A DNA stretch of 64,000 bases from CAVSRC01 sp963732845 (GTDB lineage Bacteria > Pseudomonadota > Alphaproteobacteria > Rhizobiales > Kaistiaceae), in the NCBI GenBank assembly GCA_963732845.1, contig CAVTBE010000020.1, positions 62,001 through 126,000 on the forward strand, read 5' to 3'. The notes under the pieces were generated by a model. That model was not told the origin of the DNA, did not search any database, and saw only the letters and a list, made by a program, of their open reading frames with translations. The position numbers were made by a program, and so were the translations under genes. Positions 1-8,470 of this stretch are shown in pieces (position 1 is the stretch's first letter; the number at the start of each line of letters is the position of its first letter).

Positions 1-4
1 ACCG

Positions 5-391
5 GTGGAAATCGACAACCGGCACGTGAAGGCGGAGGTGGAGGCGGTTTTCGCGGAATACGAGGCGGCGCTGGTGGGGAACGACGTCAAGGCGCTCGAC
101 CGGCTGTTCCTCAAGGCGCCGACCACCATCCGCTATGGCGGCGGCGAGAACCTCTACGGCTATGCGGCGATCGCCGCCTTCCGCGCGGCGCGCGCGCCGG
201 CCGGCCTCGAACGGACACTGGAGAAGACGGTGATCACCACTTACGGCCGCGATTTCGCCGTCGCCTCCACCCTCTTCCGGCGCGATAGCGCGCCCGGCAA
301 GGTCGGTCGCCAGATGCAGAGCTGGGTGCGCACGGCGGAGGGCTGGCGGGTGGCCGCCGCGCACGTCAGCATCATCGACGATCCGGGCTGA
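5..391 (+). CDS. AtzH-like / HpxZ-like SnoaL-fold protein (DUF3225), possibly 5'-incomplete
   Basis: A 128-residue protein reading from a GTG at the very edge of the window, so the true start may lie upstream. The N-terminal helix (EVEAVFAEYEAALVGNDVKAL) followed by FLKAPTTIRYGGGENLYGY and the C-terminal SWVRTAEGWRVAAAHVS is the pattern of the AtzH/HpxZ group of NTF2/SnoaL-fold proteins. Members are usually encoded beside amidases of cyanuric acid, biuret or oxalurate breakdown (AtzE, HpxY), and their exact role is unsettled. The allophanate hydrolase gene 1.8 kb away supports that context, although it is on the other strand with unrelated genes between. The matching amidase would be expected just left of this window. 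Family call is fairly secure, function uncertain. Confidence 0.75.
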   Translation: MEIDNRHVKAEVEAVFAEYEAALVGNDVKALDRLFLKAPTTIRYGGGENLYGYAAIAAFRAARAPAGLERTLEKTVITTYGRDFAVASTLFRRDSAPGKVGRQMQSWVRTAEGWRVAAAHVSIIDDPG

Positions 392-1199
392 GATTAGGCT
401 GACCGTGCCTTGATCGCCAAGCCCGGGCTTTCATCGGGACGCTGCCGTCGTCATCGCAGCGAAGATCAGCTTGGAGGCGCTCCTTCAACCGCTGCCGCGC
501 CTCGGGAGCCAGGCTCAGGCAGTAACCCGGTGCTGGACCCGCGCCCAAGGTGAAGGGATGCCAGAAATCGTCAAAGTCCTTGAACCGGGTCGCGACCTCG
601 ATGGCGATGCACAGCGCACCGGCGAGGCCGGCGGCACCTGCCAATCCCATCAGGCCGTCCGCCGTGCAGAACGGAAAGCGCCTGTCTTCGCCGAGTTCCG
701 CCGCCGCCGGATCGAGCGCCGCAGCCGCCCGCCAGAATGCACTCATGAACTCGACGCCGCCGCCGGCATAATCCCAAACGTAGAAGCCGATCGTACCGCC
801 CGGACGGACCACCCGCTTCATTTCGGCAAGCGCCTTCTGCCTGTCGGGAACGAAATTCAGGACGAGGCCGGAGACGACAACGTCCCGACTGGCGCTGTCC
901 TCGCCGAGGCTCTGAGCGTCGCCGACCCGGAACGTAGCGCGCGCATCCGGCACGTTCTTGCGAGCAGCCGCCACGAAGCCCTCCGAGGGATCGATAGACA
1001 GCACGCTGGCTGGGACGCATTGGGTGAGGATGGCGGCCGACAGGGCGCCGGTGCCGCAGCCGACATCGAGCCAAGCTTGACCAGGCGGCGCGCTCAGCCA
1101 ATCCAGAAACCGGGGTGCAACACGCCTGCTCCAGCGCCCCATGTAGGCGTCATAGCTGTCGCCGGCCTGCCATGCATCGTGACGCGATGTATCATTCAT
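372..1199 (-). CDS. Class I SAM-dependent methyltransferase
   Basis: A cytoplasmic methyltransferase of about 275 residues starting MNDTSRHDAWQAGDSYDAYMG. The SAM-binding glycine loop LDVGCGTGALS lies near residue 45, an acidic residue follows in VLSIDPSEG, and the later strands are RVGDAQSLGEDSASRDVVVSGLVLNFV and RVVRPGGTIGFYVWDYA. I chose the ATG at 1199 over an in-frame codon at 1259 because a GGAG sits 7 bases upstream and the family N-terminus begins there. The C-terminal half carries the FWHPFTLG region seen in UbiE/Methyltransf_11-type enzymes of unknown substrate. The 3' end overlaps the convergent AtzH-like gene by 20 bases. Substrate cannot be told from sequence. Confidence 0.85.
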   Translation of the reverse strand: MNDTSRHDAWQAGDSYDAYMGRWSRRVAPRFLDWLSAPPGQAWLDVGCGTGALSAAILTQCVPASVLSIDPSEGFVAAARKNVPDARATFRVGDAQSLGEDSASRDVVVSGLVLNFVPDRQKALAEMKRVVRPGGTIGFYVWDYAGGGVEFMSAFWRAAAALDPAAAELGEDRRFPFCTADGLMGLAGAAGLAGALCIAIEVATRFKDFDDFWHPFTLGAGPAPGYCLSLAPEARQRLKERLQADLRCDDDGSVPMKARAWRSRHGQPNLSPDRR

Positions 1200-1424
1200 T
1201 GGACACTCCAGTCGGCCCCCGAAGCACCCACGAACCCACGCTACGCGAAATCCACGCAATCACATACCGGCACGCCTTGCCGGAACCCGGCGACTTTGCC
1301 TCCGCCGGGCCAAACTGCAAGAAACGCCCTGGTCTCCCACCGAAACGCCGTGAAAGATCAGACGTGGCTTCAGGCCACCGCCGGCCTGATGCCGACCAGT
1401 GCAGAGATCCGGGCCAATTCGGCC

Positions 1425-1572
1425 GGTCGGAAATGCCCTGGATATCGCAACGCGGCGCATAAGGCGCCTCGAGCCGGGCGGCTTCCTCGTCCGTCAGGTC
1501 GATTTCCAGAGAGGCAATCGCATCGTCGATCTGCCGCGTGCTGCTGGCGCCGACGATTTTTCCCGAGCCTCT
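1425..1572 (-). pseudogene. Remnant of an aldo/keto reductase C-terminus
   Basis: Reading the minus strand from about 1571 down gives KIVGASSTRQIDDAIASLEI, then DLTDEEAARLEAPYAPRCDI. This is the NADPH-binding end of an aldo/keto reductase (the usual form is P-I-V-G-A-[ST]...IDDA.AALDI.LT.EE...LE.PY). A stop codon lies five codons before the conserved block and no barrel-encoding sequence is upstream, so only the last 45 or so residues of a roughly 330-residue enzyme survive. It sits between an intact methyltransferase and an intact acetyltransferase. It probably records a deletion when these genes were brought together. The call rests on motif recognition only. Confidence 0.65.
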
Positions 1573-1613
1573 TCATCAGCCTCGGCCGGTGTCAAGCGTG
1601 GCCGGAGTCCGGG

Positions 1614-2144
1614 TCAGGCGAGATCAAGCTGCATGTGGATGAAGCGCGGGTCGTCGCCGCCGAAAGATTGCGGATCGACCACGCGGCGGAAGCCGACCGA
1701 CTCGTAAAGCGGCAGGGCCTCGCGATGGCGATAGAGCGCATCGAGCACGATGCGGCGAAGCCCAAGTCGGCGGGCCTCGTCGATGAGCGCCGTGCACAGG
1801 GCCCGTCCGAGACCGTGGCCGCGCGCCGTCTCACGCACATACATGCGGTTCATCTCGCCGGTGCCCGCGCCGTGGGACTTCAGCATCACCATCCCGACCG
1901 GCTCGCCAGCGATCCGGGCGACGAAGCAGGCGCCGGCCGGTGGCATGAAGACCCGGCGGAAGTTGGCGAGCTCGCCGGCAATGTCGGTCTCGGCGATGTA
2001 GCGATCGTGCTCTTCGATCATGTCCGGGTAGCGCCCGCGCAACACATCGAAAAACTCCCAGACGAGCCGCGAGACGGTGGCGATCTCGTCGTCGCCGTGG
2101 ACGCGGTCGATGCTGCTGGAGATTTCCTGCGGCTCGTGCACCAC
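1614..2144 (-). CDS. GNAT family N-acetyltransferase
   Basis: A 176-residue acetyltransferase. It reads from GTG 2144 (or the next codon, GTG 2141), eight bases after the stop of allophanate hydrolase, and a GGCGGAG stretch precedes the start. The GNAT core is clear: the strand FVARIAGEPVGMVMLKS, the acetyl-CoA pyrophosphate loop RGHGLGRALCTALIDEA (R/Q-x-x-G-x-G/A), then LGLRRIVLDALYRHREALPLYESVGF with the family's LYESVGF ending. The eight-base spacing suggests co-transcription with atzF. Substrate unknown; it resembles the stand-alone GNATs that acetylate small amines or protein N-termini. Confidence 0.85.
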   Translation of the reverse strand: MVHEPQEISSSIDRVHGDDEIATVSRLVWEFFDVLRGRYPDMIEEHDRYIAETDIAGELANFRRVFMPPAGACFVARIAGEPVGMVMLKSHGAGTGEMNRMYVRETARGHGLGRALCTALIDEARRLGLRRIVLDALYRHREALPLYESVGFRRVVDPQSFGGDDPRFIHMQLDLA

Positions 2145-2152
2145 GCTCCGCC

Positions 2153-3934
2153 CTACCCTTTCGACGCGATGTAACTCCGCCAGCCGCCGAAACGGGTGAT
2201 GTCCTCGGCGCCCGCGGTGCCGGCCGCCTCGCACAGGAAGCCCTTGACCTCGGTGCCATCGGCAAGGCCGATCGTACCGATGCTCAAGGGGGCCGGAACG
2301 CCGGCGATAAAATCGCCGAAGGCGTCCGGCGTCAACGCCCACACCTCGACCGAAATTGCCGCACCGCCTTCGGTTGCGCGCACCATGCCCGGCCGCGGCG
2401 GCGGACCGTCGGGCAGAGCATAGAGGCGATAGGCGGGCACGGTTTCGGCCGCCTTGACGAAGCTGGCACCGCGTTCGGTGAGCTCGTGATTGAGCGCCAT
2501 GCCGGAGAGATGGGCGCCGATGACCGCCAGGCCGACGGTGCCGGGCGGCGGCGCGGCAGCGCGCTCGGGCGGGGCGGGAAGCGGTCTGCCCGTGGCGCCG
2601 AGCGGCACGCCGGCCTTCATGTGAAGCTGTTCGGCGATCGCCACCAGCAGCGCGTCGCGGCCGGCCGGCGCAATCAGCGTGACGCCGGCAGGGCGGCCGT
2701 CGGGCCGATAAGGCCCGGGCACGGCGCAGGCGGCGAGATCGAGCAGGTTGACGAAATTGGTGTAGGTGCCGAGGCGCGAATTGGCGCCAACGGGATCGCG
2801 CGCCACATCGTCGAGGGTGCAGACATCGGGGATCGACGGCACGACGAGAACGTCGATCTCCTTCCACACATCGCGCGTGGCATTGGCGAGTTCGGCGAGG
2901 CGATAGATGCCGTCGAAGGCGTCCGCCGCGGAGAGCCGCGTGGCGCCCGCGATGATCGCGCGGGTGACGGGATGGAGCGTCTCCGGCTTCGCCTCGATGA
3001 AGTCGCGGATAGCAGCATAGCGCTCGGCCACCCAGGCACCTTCGTAGAGCAGCGCGGCGGCGGCATAGAAGGGCGCGAGATCGATCTCGACCGGAGGTGA
3101 AGGCAGGAGCGCCAAGGCGGCATCGTAGGCGGCTTCCGCCTGCGGGCTGCCGAAGACGCGGCTGGCGCGATCGGGAATCGCGAAGCGCACCGCCGGCGGC
3201 ACGACCGGGTTGCCAAAGGAGAACGCGCGCGACCACGGATCGGCGGGATCGCGTGACCCCGCCACCTGCATCACGCGCCAGGCATCGTCGGCGGTCGCGG
3301 CAAAGATCGAGACGCAGTCGAGCGTCTGGCAGGCGGGCACGACGCCGCGCACCGAGAGCGCCCCGCGCGACGGTTTGAGCCCGACGATATTGTTGAGGGC
3401 AGCGGGCACGCGCCCCGAGCCGGCGGTGTCGGTGCCGAGGGCGAAGGTGACCAGCCCACGTGCCACCGCGACACCGGAGCCCGACGACGAGCCGCCCGGC
3501 ACCAGCCCCGGGTCGCAGGCGTTCCGCGGCACCGGATAAGGCGTGCGCACGCCGACCAGCCCAGTGGCGAACTGGTCGAGATTGGTCTTGCCGATGAGGA
3601 TGGCGCCGGCATCGACGAGGCGCTGCACGACGGCGGCGTTTTCCCTGGCGACATAGGCATAGTCGGGACAGGCGGCGGTCGTCTCCATGTCGGCGACGTC
3701 GATATTGTCCTTGACCGCGAACGGCACGCCCCATAGCGGCAGCGCGAGCGGATCGAAGGGCGGCAGGGCGGCGGCAGCGACCCGCGCCCTGGTCTCGTCG
3801 ACCAGCGCGATGAAGATGCCGGGATCGTCGGCGGCGGCGACGCGGGCGTAGACCTCCGCGATCACCTCCGCTGGCGTCCGTCCGGCTGCATAAGATTTAT
3901 GCAGCCCCCCAATATCGAGATCGATCCCGGTCAT
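2153..3934 (-). CDS. atzF: Allophanate hydrolase
   Basis: Hydrolyses allophanate (urea-1-carboxylate) to ammonia and carbon dioxide, the last step of urea-amidolyase, cyanurate and biuret breakdown. The 593-residue protein starts at MTGIDLDIGG; an in-frame codon at 3985 is less likely. The amidase-signature domain covers about residues 20-440 with the catalytic Lys in VPFAVKDNID, the cis-Ser loop GGSSSGSG and the nucleophile region GTDTAGSGR. After about residue 465 comes the allophanate-hydrolase C-terminal domain (VGLAVIGAHLSGMALN...RFGGWRSYI), which separates AtzF/DUR-type enzymes from generic amidases. Length fits the family. A TTGT-N4-ACAA palindrome sits about 21 bases upstream of the start. 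A GNAT gene follows immediately. Confidence 0.93.
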   Translation of the reverse strand: MTGIDLDIGGLHKSYAAGRTPAEVIAEVYARVAAADDPGIFIALVDETRARVAAAALPPFDPLALPLWGVPFAVKDNIDVADMETTAACPDYAYVARENAAVVQRLVDAGAILIGKTNLDQFATGLVGVRTPYPVPRNACDPGLVPGGSSSGSGVAVARGLVTFALGTDTAGSGRVPAALNNIVGLKPSRGALSVRGVVPACQTLDCVSIFAATADDAWRVMQVAGSRDPADPWSRAFSFGNPVVPPAVRFAIPDRASRVFGSPQAEAAYDAALALLPSPPVEIDLAPFYAAAALLYEGAWVAERYAAIRDFIEAKPETLHPVTRAIIAGATRLSAADAFDGIYRLAELANATRDVWKEIDVLVVPSIPDVCTLDDVARDPVGANSRLGTYTNFVNLLDLAACAVPGPYRPDGRPAGVTLIAPAGRDALLVAIAEQLHMKAGVPLGATGRPLPAPPERAAAPPPGTVGLAVIGAHLSGMALNHELTERGASFVKAAETVPAYRLYALPDGPPPRPGMVRATEGGAAISVEVWALTPDAFGDFIAGVPAPLSIGTIGLADGTEVKGFLCEAAGTAGAEDITRFGGWRSYIASKG

Positions 3935-3954
3935 TTTCCCCCACCGTTCAGGCG

Positions 3955-3966
3955 TTGTGTATACAA
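3955..3966. promoter_or_regulatory. Candidate GntR operator upstream of atzF
   Basis: TTGTGTATACAA, with perfect TTGT/ACAA arms around GTAT. It fits the TNGT-N(0-4)-ACNA pattern of FCD-type GntR regulators and lies 21-32 bases before the atzF start codon. A similar box is found in the GntR/ABC intergenic region at 4978-4987. Seen in sequence; binding is inferred. Confidence 0.45.
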
Positions 3967-4175
3967 TGCCGGACACTGGATGCAAATGGGCGGCCAGCCG
4001 CCGATTTCGGGGCGCGGCAGAGGCGCGGGAATGTCCGCAGGAGCCCCGAAACGATGCCGCCTTGGGCGAACCGGCGCAAGGCCCGAAGCCGCCTGCCTAT
4101 GCGACGGGAAGGCCGCTGCCGCCGGGCCCGATCATGCCCGGTGGATACAAGCGTTCCGGCGTGCAGGCAAACCGG

Positions 4176-4919
4176 TCAGCGCCCTGCCGAGAGAAGATCG
4201 GAGAGGCCGCCCGGGCGCTGCGGCCGCGGGCTGAGGTCAAGGCCGGAGAGGATGTCGACCAGGTGGCTGCGCATCAGGTCGCTGGCGCGCTCGCCGGCGC
4301 CGGCGCCGATGGCCGCGACCAGCTCGTGATGGGCATGGCGCTCGCAGATGGCGTCGCGCCGGCGCCAGTAGAGCGCCACCACCAGCGAGGAGCGCGAGGT
4401 CAGTTCGCGCACGAAGGCCTCGAGGATCGGCTGGCCGGCGATCTCGGCAATCGAATTGTGGAAGTGCGCCGAGAGCGCGATGGCGCGACTCTGCTCATCG
4501 GCCGCAAGGGCGGCATCCTCATCGGCGAGGTGCCGCTTGAGGTGCTCGACATCGGCCGGCCCGGCGCGGCCGGCGGCCAGCGCCGCCACGCGCGGCTCGA
4601 TCAGCGAGCGCGCCTCGAACACCTGACGCGCTTCTGCCACCGTCGGCTCGGCGACATGGGCGCCACGGTTGGGCGCGATGGTGACGACGCGATCGTGTGC
4701 CAGCGCCTGCAGCACCGAGCGCACGATGGTGCGGCTGGCGCCGAACAGGGCGCCGATCTCGTCCTCCGGCAGGTGCGTGCCGGGCGGCAGGCGATGGTCG
4801 AGAATGGCGGCGAGCAGGGCCGCATAGATCCTGGCCGAGCGGGCGCTCTTCAGCGCCGGACCGCGATCGGCCGCAGATTCGGCACCGGGAAGATCGAGAT
4901 CGGAAACGGCCACGGTCAT
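4176..4919 (-). CDS. GntR family regulator, FCD (FadR) subfamily
   Basis: A 247-residue regulator starting at MTVAVSDLDLPG, with an AAGGA seven bases ahead. The winged helix (about residues 25-90) includes SARIYAALLAAILDHRLPPGTHLPEDEIGALFGASRTIVRSVLQALAHDRVVTI, followed by NRGAHVAEPT. The FCD effector domain (about 95-225) has the metal-binding residues of the subfamily in FEARSLIEPRVAALAA, HFHNSIAEIAG and ERHAHHELVAAI. It is divergent from an ABC importer operon and 240 bases from atzF, so it probably senses the imported compound or an intermediate. GntR-type boxes at 3955-3966 and 4978-4987 flank it. Ligand unknown. Confidence 0.88.
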   Translation of the reverse strand: MTVAVSDLDLPGAESAADRGPALKSARSARIYAALLAAILDHRLPPGTHLPEDEIGALFGASRTIVRSVLQALAHDRVVTIAPNRGAHVAEPTVAEARQVFEARSLIEPRVAALAAGRAGPADVEHLKRHLADEDAALAADEQSRAIALSAHFHNSIAEIAGQPILEAFVRELTSRSSLVVALYWRRRDAICERHAHHELVAAIGAGAGERASDLMRSHLVDILSGLDLSPRPQRPGGLSDLLSAGR

Positions 4920-4977
4920 GTCCTTGCACGTCGGCGATACATAGCACAATCGCGACGTATCCAATCAGAATCGTGAA

Positions 4978-4987
4978 TTGTATACGA
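4978..4987. promoter_or_regulatory. Candidate GntR operator in the divergent regulator/ABC promoter
   Basis: TTGTATACGA matches TNGT-N2-ACNA and shares the TATAC core with the box before atzF. It lies in the 254-base divergent region between the GntR gene and the ABC ATPase. A related half-like sequence, TTGTGCATAC, follows at 4989-4998. Binding is inferred. Confidence 0.45.
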
Positions 4988-5173
4988 ATTGTGCATACTG
5001 CTGCGCAGCTCTGCACAAGATGCGAGCGTCCCCGCCCCTGCCCCGTGCCCTCCGTCGGCGCCTGGCGGCGCGCTGAAACGATCATGGATTCAATCCGCTA
5101 GCCGGTGGCACCGGCGCCTGCGGCAGCTTGGCACAGCCTTTGCGCTCATGGTCCCGGTCAACAGGGGACGCCC

Positions 5174-6169
5174 ATGAGCCGCGCCGCCGATCTGGAACTG
5201 GTTGCCGTCACCAAGCGCTATGGCGACACCCTCGCCGTCGACAACATCGACCTGAAGATCAAGGCGGGCACCTATTGCTGCCTGCTCGGGCCGTCGGGCT
5301 GCGGCAAGACCTCGACGCTGAGGATGATCGCCGGCCACGAGACGGTGTCGGTCGGCGACGTGCTGCTCGCCAACGAGAACATTACCGACCGGCCGCCGGC
5401 GGCGCGCGGCACCGCCATGATGTTCCAGAGCTATGCGCTGTTCCCGCATCTCAACGTCCGCGACAACGTCGCCTTCTCGCTAAAGATGCGCGGGCGGCCG
5501 AAGGACGAACGCTACGGGCGCGCCGACGCCATGCTCAAGCTGGTGGAGCTTTCCCAGTATGCCGAGCGCATGCCGGGGCAGCTTTCCGGCGGTCAGCAGC
5601 AGCGCGTGGCGCTGGCCCGGGCGCTGGTCACCGACCCGTCGATCCTGCTGCTCGACGAGCCGCTGTCGGCGCTCGACCCGTTCCTGCGCATCCGCGTGCG
5701 CGCCGAGCTGAAACGCTTCCAGCGCGACCTCGGCATCTCCTTCATTCACGTCACCCACAGCCAGGAAGAGGCGATGGCGCTCGCCGACCTGATCGTGGTG
5801 ATGAGCGACGGGCGCATCGAGCAGCAGGGCAGCCCGCAGGAGGTGTTCAACGCGCCGGCGACCGAGTTCGTCGCCCGCTTCATGGGCGGCCACAACGTGG
5901 TGCCGACCGCCGGCGGCAAGATCAGCGTGCGCACCGACCGGGTGCGGCTGATGCCCGCCCCCGGCGAAGGCGACGCCCGCCCGGTGACGGTGACCGACGT
6001 GGAATATCAGGGCACCGCCGTGCTGGTCGCGCTCAAGGGCGCCGACGACCTGGAACTGACGGCCGTCGTGCCGGAGCGCGCTTTCTTCGCCAGGCCCTTC
6101 GCGGTCGGCAAATCCGCGGCGATCGGATGGGACCCAGCGGACATCCACGAACTCGCCACCTCTGCCTGA
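5174..6169 (+). CDS. ABC importer ATPase, polyamine/Fe type (PotA/FbpC-like)
   Basis: The 331-residue ATPase powers the importer encoded by the next three genes. Walker A GPSGCGKT is at residues 39-46, the signature LSGGQQQR at 137-144, Walker B ILLLDE at 157-162 and the switch His in FIHVTHS. A C-terminal TOBE-like part (about 260-325) is typical of PotA-type ATPases. The start is ATG 5174, preceded by an AGGGG; upstream codons lack this. It is the first gene of the plus-strand operon and the GntR gene is divergent. The substrate is likely a small nitrogenous compound, because a hydantoin/Asp-Glu racemase gene closes the operon, but this is inference. Confidence 0.9.
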   Translation: MSRAADLELVAVTKRYGDTLAVDNIDLKIKAGTYCCLLGPSGCGKTSTLRMIAGHETVSVGDVLLANENITDRPPAARGTAMMFQSYALFPHLNVRDNVAFSLKMRGRPKDERYGRADAMLKLVELSQYAERMPGQLSGGQQQRVALARALVTDPSILLLDEPLSALDPFLRIRVRAELKRFQRDLGISFIHVTHSQEEAMALADLIVVMSDGRIEQQGSPQEVFNAPATEFVARFMGGHNVVPTAGGKISVRTDRVRLMPAPGEGDARPVTVTDVEYQGTAVLVALKGADDLELTAVVPERAFFARPFAVGKSAAIGWDPADIHELATSA

Positions 6170-6205
6170 CCTGGAGACGGTCGGCCAACACGGGAGTAGC
6201 AGCAG

Positions 6206-7497
6206 ATGAAGGACGTGAAGAAGAAGACGGGCGTATCCCGCCGCTCTGTGCTGAAAGGCTCGGCGGCGGCGGTCGCCGGCCTGGCGGCGGGATCGGGGGC
6301 GATCACCGGCTTCCCGATGGTGTGGGCGAAGACCGATATCACCCTTCGCCAGTTCGGCACCGGCGTTTCCAACCTCAACGCCATCGCCGAAAAGTGCAAG
6401 GCGGACCTCGGCATCACGCTGGAAATGACGGCGATGGATACCGACGCCGCCGCCCAGCGCGCGGTAACCCAGCCCGACAGCTACGACATCGCCGACGTCG
6501 AATACATCACCTGCAAGAAGGTGTTCCCGGCCGGCGTGCTGCAGCCGATGGATACCAAGAAGCTGACCTATTACGACGACATCGTTCCGCTGTTCATCAC
6601 CGGCAAGCTGACGCCCAATTCGAAGATCGCGCAGGGTACCGCGCCGCACACCGTCGGTTTCGTCGAGTTCAGCTGAACTCGACCACCTTCGCCAAGGAGC
6701 CGACCGAGTGGATGACGATGGTTCCGACCATCTACAACGCCGATACGCTCGGCTACCGCCCCGACCTCGTCGGCCGCAAGATCGAGAACTGGCGCGACCT
6801 GCTTGACGCGAAGTTCAAGGGCAAGACCTCGATCCTCAACATCCCGTCGATCGGCATCATGGATGCCGCGATGATCATGGAGTCCGACGGCCAGATCAAA
6901 TACGCCGACAAGGGCAACATGACGAAGGACGAGATCGACAAGACGATCGCCTTCCTGATCGAGACCAAGAAGGCCGGCCAATTCCGCGCCTTCTGGAAGA
7001 CCTTCGACGAGTCGGTCAACCTGATGGCCTCCGGCGAAGTGGTGATCCAGTCGATGTGGTCGCCGGCGGTGGCGGCGGTGCGCGCCAAGGGCATTCCGTG
7101 CGCGTACCAGCCGCTCAAGGAGGGCTCCCGCGCCTGGGGCGGCGGCCTCGGCCTGGCCAAGCATCTCAGCGGCGCCACGCTCGACGCCGCCTATGAATAC
7201 GTCAACTGGTACATGTCCGGCTGGGTCGGCGCCTACCTCAACCGCCAGGGCTACTACTCCGCCTGCCTGTCTACGGCCAAGAAGTACATGAGCGCCGACG
7301 AGTGGGGCTACTGGATGGAAGGCAAGCCGGCTGAGGGCGATGTCCTGTCGCCCGACGGCAAGGTGATGGAGAAGGCCGGCGCCGTGCGCGACGGTGGCTC
7401 GTTTGAAGCGCGCATGGGCAATATCGCCTGCTGGAACTCGGTCATGGACGAAGACCGCTACATGGTCTCCAAGTGGAACGAGTTCATCGCGGCGTGA
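6206..7497 (+). pseudogene. ABC extracellular solute-binding protein (PotD-like), frameshifted near 6670
   Basis: Codes for a Tat-exported binding protein: SRRSVLKGS at residues 11-19 followed by a hydrophobic stretch ending at AWAK-like MVWAK. Frame one runs from 6206 to the stop at 6674-6676 (MKDVKKKTG...HTVGFVEFS). The same protein then continues in another frame as NSTTFAKEPTEWMTMVPTIYNADTLG to 7497. The combined length of about 430 residues is normal. Removing five bases (AGCTG) would restore VEFNSTTF; a single-base deletion would also explain it. The break is exactly at the centre of a 22-base perfect palindrome (6662-6683). Whether the cell makes a working protein is unclear; a sequencing error at a hairpin is possible. 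Confidence 0.85.
6662..6683. repeat. 22-base perfect palindrome at the frameshift
   Basis: Each arm is GTCGAGTTCAG read inward to its own reverse complement, with no spacer. It lies inside the coding region of the solute-binding protein, and its centre coincides with the loss of reading frame. Confidence 0.8.
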
Positions 7498-7527
7498 CCG
7501 AACTCGGCTGCCCCAACCACGACAATT

Positions 7528-7555
7528 CCGGAGCCGCGCGACAGCGCGGCTCCGG
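7528..7555 (+). terminator. Strong stem-loop after the binding-protein gene
   Basis: A 12-base-pair stem (CCGGAGCCGCGC with its complement) and a GACA loop, without a U-tract. It lies 31 bases after the binding-protein stop and before the permease. Such stems usually protect the upstream mRNA or attenuate transcription so that the binding protein is made in excess. Confidence 0.6.
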
Positions 7556-7569
7556 CCCGTGCCGACGCG

Positions 7570-8454
7570 GTGACCGCGGCCATGCGTGGCGGCCATGGTG
7601 GCCGCCGCTTCGCCGGCGCCGCCCCCTATCTGCAAGCCGCGCCGCTGGCGCTGATCCTCGGCATCTTCCTGCTCATCCCGATCGCCACCATCGTGGTGGT
7701 GAGCTTCTGGGATTACACATTCGCCCACATCATCCCGGCCTTCATCCTGACCAACTATCAGGAGTCGCTGAGCTCGCCGGTGACCTGGAAGATCTATTTC
7801 AACACATTGAGATATGCGGTGATCGTGTGGGCGATCACCGTGGTCGTCGGCTTCACGGTCGCCTATTTCCTCGCCTTCCACGTGCGCAGCGCGGGCATGC
7901 AGATTGTGCTCTTCCTGATCTGCACGGTGCCGTTCCTGACCTCGAACATCATCCGCATGATCTCGTGGATTCCGTTCCTGGGGCGCAACGGCCTGCTCAA
8001 CTCGGCGCTGATCAAGCTCGGCATCGTGCATGAGCCGCTCGAGTTTCTGCTGTTCTCCGATTTCGCCGTCGTGCTCGCCATGGTGCATCTCTACGTGCTG
8101 TTCATGGTGACGCCGATCTTCAACACGCTGATGCGCATCGACCGTTCGCTGGTGGAAGCGGCGAAGGACGCCGGCGCCAGCGGCTGGCAGACGCTGACCA
8201 ACGTCATCATCCCGCTCGCCAAGCCGGGCATCGCCATCGGCTCGATCTTCGTGGTGACCCTGGTGATGGGCGAATTCGCCACGGTGCGCTTCATGTCGGG
8301 CGGACAGAGCGCCTCGGTCGCCCTGATGATGGCCAACCAGATCTCGCTGCTGCAATACCCGGCGGCGGCGGCCAATGCGGTGATCCTGCTGATCACGGTG
8401 CTCATCATCGTGGCGGCGATCCTGCGCGTGGTCGACATCCGCAAGGAGCTCTGA
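7570..8454 (+). CDS. ABC permease, PotB type
   Basis: An inner-membrane permease of about 290 residues with six predicted transmembrane segments, the first at APLALILGIFLLIPIATIVVVSFW. The EAA coupling loop is VEAAKDAGASGWQTLTNVIIPLAKPGI (about residues 195-220), the contact for the ATPase. The start is GTG 7570 or ATG 7582; neither has a strong ribosome site and the hairpin upstream may influence translation. It works with the ATPase, the binding protein and the second permease. PotB-like proteins carry polyamines, but related ones carry other amines and sulfonates. Confidence 0.88.
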   Translation: MTAAMRGGHGGRRFAGAAPYLQAAPLALILGIFLLIPIATIVVVSFWDYTFAHIIPAFILTNYQESLSSPVTWKIYFNTLRYAVIVWAITVVVGFTVAYFLAFHVRSAGMQIVLFLICTVPFLTSNIIRMISWIPFLGRNGLLNSALIKLGIVHEPLEFLLFSDFAVVLAMVHLYVLFMVTPIFNTLMRIDRSLVEAAKDAGASGWQTLTNVIIPLAKPGIAIGSIFVVTLVMGEFATVRFMSGGQSASVALMMANQISLLQYPAAAANAVILLITVLIIVAAILRVVDIRKEL

Positions 8455-8470
8455 AGGGATGGGCCGCTCG

